A stretch of 62,011 bases of DNA from Beijerinckiaceae bacterium (lineage in GTDB: Bacteria > Pseudomonadota > Alphaproteobacteria > Rhizobiales > Beijerinckiaceae), in assembly GCA_019753285.1 (NCBI GenBank), contig JAIELD010000022.1, positions 1 to 62,011 of the forward strand. Direction: 5' to 3'. The number at the start of each line of letters is the position of its first letter. The first letter of the stretch is position 1. This document shows, in pieces, positions 59,992 through 62,011 of the stretch. Made by a program: the position numbers and the translations under genes. The notes beneath the pieces are model-generated. The model did not search any database, was not told the DNA's origin, and was given only the letters and a program-made list of their open reading frames with translations.

Positions 59992-60530
59992 ACGCCCTCG
60001 GCGCCCCGGCTGATGGCGGCGACCCCGGTGCGCGACACCTCGACGAGCCCGATCTCGGCCATCAGCGCGATGAAGCGCTCGATCTCGTCAGTCGTGCCGG
60101 TCAGCTCGAAGATGTAGGAGGTGAGCGTCGCATCGACCGTCTTCGCGCCGAACGCCTGCGCCAGACGCAGCGCCTCGACCCTGTGCTCGCCGCGGCCGAC
60201 CACCTTGACCAGCGCCAGTTCGCGCTCGATCGCGTTGCCCATCTGCGTGAGGTCGATCACGCGGTGCACCGGCACCAGCCGTTCGAGATGCGCCTTGATC
60301 TGTTCGAGCACATGCGCCGTCCCGCTGGTGATGACCGTGATGCGCGAGACATGCTTCTCGTGCTCGGTCTCCGAAACGGTGAGGCTTTCGATGTTGTAGC
60401 CACGGCCGGAGAACAGCCCCGCGATGCGGGCGAGAACGCCGGGCTCGTTGTCGACGAGCACGCAGAGCGTGCGCCGCTCGATCGTCTGCAGGGTGGTCGG
60501 ATCGTTGTAATGCGATTTCATCTGGTTCAA
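59988..60530 (-). CDS. ilvH: Acetolactate synthase small (regulatory) subunit
   Basis: A 180-residue subunit with an N-terminal ACT domain (RTLCVLVDNEPGVLARIAGL, then SGRGYNIESLTVSETE at residues ~20-55) and the C-terminal ALS_ss domain (LVKVVGRGEHRVEALRLAQA near 107). The valine-sensing ACT residues (N-x-PGVL, GRGYNI) are intact. It starts at ATG 60530; ATG 60521 is also possible. It follows ilvB by 80 nt, with a palindromic repeat between. It regulates and activates the large subunit for acetolactate formation. Confidence 0.95.
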   Translation of the reverse strand: MNQMKSHYNDPTTLQTIERRTLCVLVDNEPGVLARIAGLFSGRGYNIESLTVSETEHEKHVSRITVITSGTAHVLEQIKAHLERLVPVHRVIDLTQMGNAIERELALVKVVGRGEHRVEALRLAQAFGAKTVDATLTSYIFELTGTTDEIERFIALMAEIGLVEVSRTGVAAISRGAEGV

Positions 60531-60537
60531 CTCGTTT

Positions 60538-60580
60538 TCCCCTCATCCGGCCCTGCGGGCCACCTTCTCCCCGAGGGCAG
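60538..60580. repeat. Palindromic intergenic repeat (RIME-like)
   Basis: The sequence CCCCTCATCCGGCCCTGCGGG, followed by CCACCTTCTCCCCGAGGGC, matches the widely dispersed Rhizobiales palindromic element with its CCCTCATCCGGC and ACCTTCTCCCCG blocks. GGCCCTGCGGGCC is its inner hairpin. It sits between ilvB and ilvH in their operon, where it could modulate the mRNA. Confidence 0.75.
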
Positions 60581-60610
60581 AAGCAACATTTCAATCCGCC
60601 AAAGCGCCAC

Positions 60611-62011
60611 TCACACCAGCATCTTGCCTTCCTTGTCGATCACGCTGCCAATCTCCTCGTCGGTATCGGGCAGGATCATTTCGTTATGCGCCTTGCCGGA
60701 TGGGATCATGGGGAAGCAGTTCTCGTCCTTCGCCACGACGCAATCGAAGATCACGGGCTTCGGCGTCCGCACCATCTCCATGATCGCGGCGTCGAGGTCG
60801 GCAGGGTCCTCGCAGCGTATGCCGTGCCCGCCATAGGCCTCAGCCAGCTTCACAAAATCGGGCAGCGCTTCGGAATAGCTCTGCGAGAAGCGCCCGCCAT
60901 GCAGCAACTCCTGCCACTGGCGCACCATGCCCATGTAGGAATTGTTGAGGATGAAAATCTTCACCGGCAGGCGGTACTGCACGGCTGTCGACATTTCCTG
61001 CATGTTCATGAGGATCGAGGCTTCGCCCGCGATATCGATCACCAGCGCGTCCGGATGCGCTTTCTGCACGCCGATCGCCGCCGGCAGCCCATAGCCCATC
61101 GTGCCGAGCCCGCCCGACGTCATCCAGCGATTGGGCTCGTCGAAATGATAGTGCTGCGCCGCCCACATCTGGTGCTGGCCGACCTCCGTCGTGATGTAGG
61201 TGTTCGGACCCTTGGTGAGTTCATAGAGACGCTGGACCGCATGCTGCGGCTTGATGACCGACGAGGAGTTGCGGAACGACAGGGATTTGCGCAGCCGCCA
61301 GGTTTCGATCTCGGCCCACCACTGCCGCATCGCCGCTCCATCCGGCTGCGCTGCATTCTTCTTGGCTTTCACGAGCCGCAGCATTTCAGCCAGCACGCGG
61401 CCCGCATCGCCGATGATGCCAATATCGACCTTGACGTTCTTGTTGATCGACGAGGCATCGATGTCGACATGGATCTTGGCGGAACCGGGTGAGAAGGCGT
61501 CGAGCCGGCCGGTGATGCGGTCGTCGAAACGCGCGCCGATATTGATCATAACGTCGCAATCATGCATCGCCATGTTGGCTTCATATGTGCCGTGCATGCC
61601 GAGCATGCCGAGCCATTGCCGGTCGCTCGCCGGATAGGCGCCGAGGCCCATCAGTGTCGACGTGATGGGATAGCCCGTCAGACGCACCAGCTCACGCAGC
61701 GTGGCGGAAGCCTCTGGCCCCGCATTGATGACGCCGCCGCCGGTATAGAACACGGGCTTTTTCGCCTTCAGCAGCAGGTCGACAGCCGCCTCGACACGCG
61801 CGGCGTCGCCATCCATGCGTGGATGATAGGTCTTGTGCTCCACATTGCGCGGACCGGTATAGACGCCGCTCTTGAACTGGATGTCCTTCGGAATGTCGAC
61901 GACGACCGGGCCCGGCCGGCCGTGACCCGCGACGTAGAAGGCTTCGTGCAGGATGCGCGGCAGATCCTCGATCCGCTTCACCAGATAGTTGTGCTTGGTG
62001 CAGCTGCGGGT
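60611..62011 (-). CDS. ilvB: Acetolactate synthase large subunit, N-terminus outside window
   Basis: The last ~466 residues; the frame stays open to the window end, and the start is beyond it. It joins two pyruvates to 2-acetolactate with ThDP, FAD and Mg2+. Present are RPGPVVVDIPKDIQ, VFYTGGGVINAG, FDDRITGRLDAFSPGSAKIH (middle FAD domain) and the C-terminal ThDP domain with GGLGTMGYGLPAAIG. The Mg/ThDP motif, often GDG/GDA...N-N, reads IAGEASILMNMQ...ILNNSYMGMVRQWQ, with Glu where Asp is usual. The DPADLDAAI and IPSGKAHNEMI segments end it. It heads the ilvB-ilvH-lysE string. Confidence 0.95.
   Translation of the reverse strand, partial: TRSCTKHNYLVKRIEDLPRILHEAFYVAGHGRPGPVVVDIPKDIQFKSGVYTGPRNVEHKTYHPRMDGDAARVEAAVDLLLKAKKPVFYTGGGVINAGPEASATLRELVRLTGYPITSTLMGLGAYPASDRQWLGMLGMHGTYEANMAMHDCDVMINIGARFDDRITGRLDAFSPGSAKIHVDIDASSINKNVKVDIGIIGDAGRVLAEMLRLVKAKKNAAQPDGAAMRQWWAEIETWRLRKSLSFRNSSSVIKPQHAVQRLYELTKGPNTYITTEVGQHQMWAAQHYHFDEPNRWMTSGGLGTMGYGLPAAIGVQKAHPDALVIDIAGEASILMNMQEMSTAVQYRLPVKIFILNNSYMGMVRQWQELLHGGRFSQSYSEALPDFVKLAEAYGGHGIRCEDPADLDAAIMEMVRTPKPVIFDCVVAKDENCFPMIPSGKAHNEMILPDTDEEIGSVIDKEGKMLV

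Overview
This 62 kb window is GC-rich, densely coding chromosomal DNA from an alphaproteobacterium, most likely order Hyphomicrobiales (Rhizobiales). That reading rests on the gene families: DUF934 in a sulfur operon, DUF992, DUF2141, an HWE histidine kinase, BrnT, long DctM-type TRAP permeases and Rhizobiales-style palindromic intergenic repeats. A carotenoid-type desaturase/acyltransferase/glycosyltransferase set recalls the C30 (squalene-route) carotenoid genes of Methylobacterium-like bacteria, but the genus cannot be fixed from the sequence alone.

Layout. 1-4165 (+): assimilatory sulfate reduction operon, cysI(partial)-DUF934-cysH-cysD-cysN. CysH carries the cysteine pairs of an APS reductase, and CysN has no CysC kinase domain but ends in a DUF2061-like membrane tail. 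4169-10491: FAD-dependent ferredoxin reductase-like enzyme, a TRAP transporter whose binding protein gene converges on its permease genes across a bidirectional terminator, and a polysaccharide-deacetylase-fold protein with a degraded active site. 10667-15211: HWE histidine kinase, two-gene ABC-2 exporter, DUF2141 protein. 15338-22691 (+): two CrtI/CrtN-type desaturases, acyltransferase, GT2 glycosyltransferase, then ethanolamine ammonia-lyase eutBC in the same gene string. 22702-24341: small stress and exported proteins.

24441-39853 is a compact nitrogen-scavenging block. On the minus strand lie a LivK-H-MG(fused)-F importer, a DUF1028 protein, a GatC-like small protein and an amidase. On the plus strand, divergently, lie a nitrilase-family amidohydrolase, an orphan IS3 OrfA-like HTH protein, a complete UrtABCDE-type importer and a formamidase/acetamidase. 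The block ends beside a tRNA-Lys gene (40135-40210). A decayed direct repeat of a tRNA 3' end (24371-24403) sits exactly at the other edge, which suggests an old tRNA-targeted genomic island whose integrase is gone. Together the genes would import and hydrolyse amides, urea-like compounds or nitrile-derived compounds to release ammonia.

40337-47528: PEGA-like lipoprotein, RhlE-type DEAD-box helicase with a ~300 nt leader, PAP2 acid phosphatase, an SsuABC/ThiXYZ-type importer followed by pyridoxal kinase. 47639-62011: a dispersed branched-chain amino acid region (leuA, ilvC, ilvH, ilvB partial at the window edge, with a LysE exporter coupled to ilvH), interspersed with a lipoprotein, NUDIX/PhzF pair, ComEA-like HhH protein, MBL-fold hydrolase, BrnT toxin with a non-standard partner, haloacid dehalogenase, LrgAB and a large exported protein of unknown function.

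The most interesting items are the tRNA-bounded amide island, the AtzE/AtzG-like amidase pair in it, the 17-bp tandem repeats ahead of livK, the CysN-DUF2061 fusion, the metal-ligand-less deacetylase, and the BrnT module whose partner lacks the usual DNA-binding tail. All functional calls come from reading the translated sequence; no database search was run.
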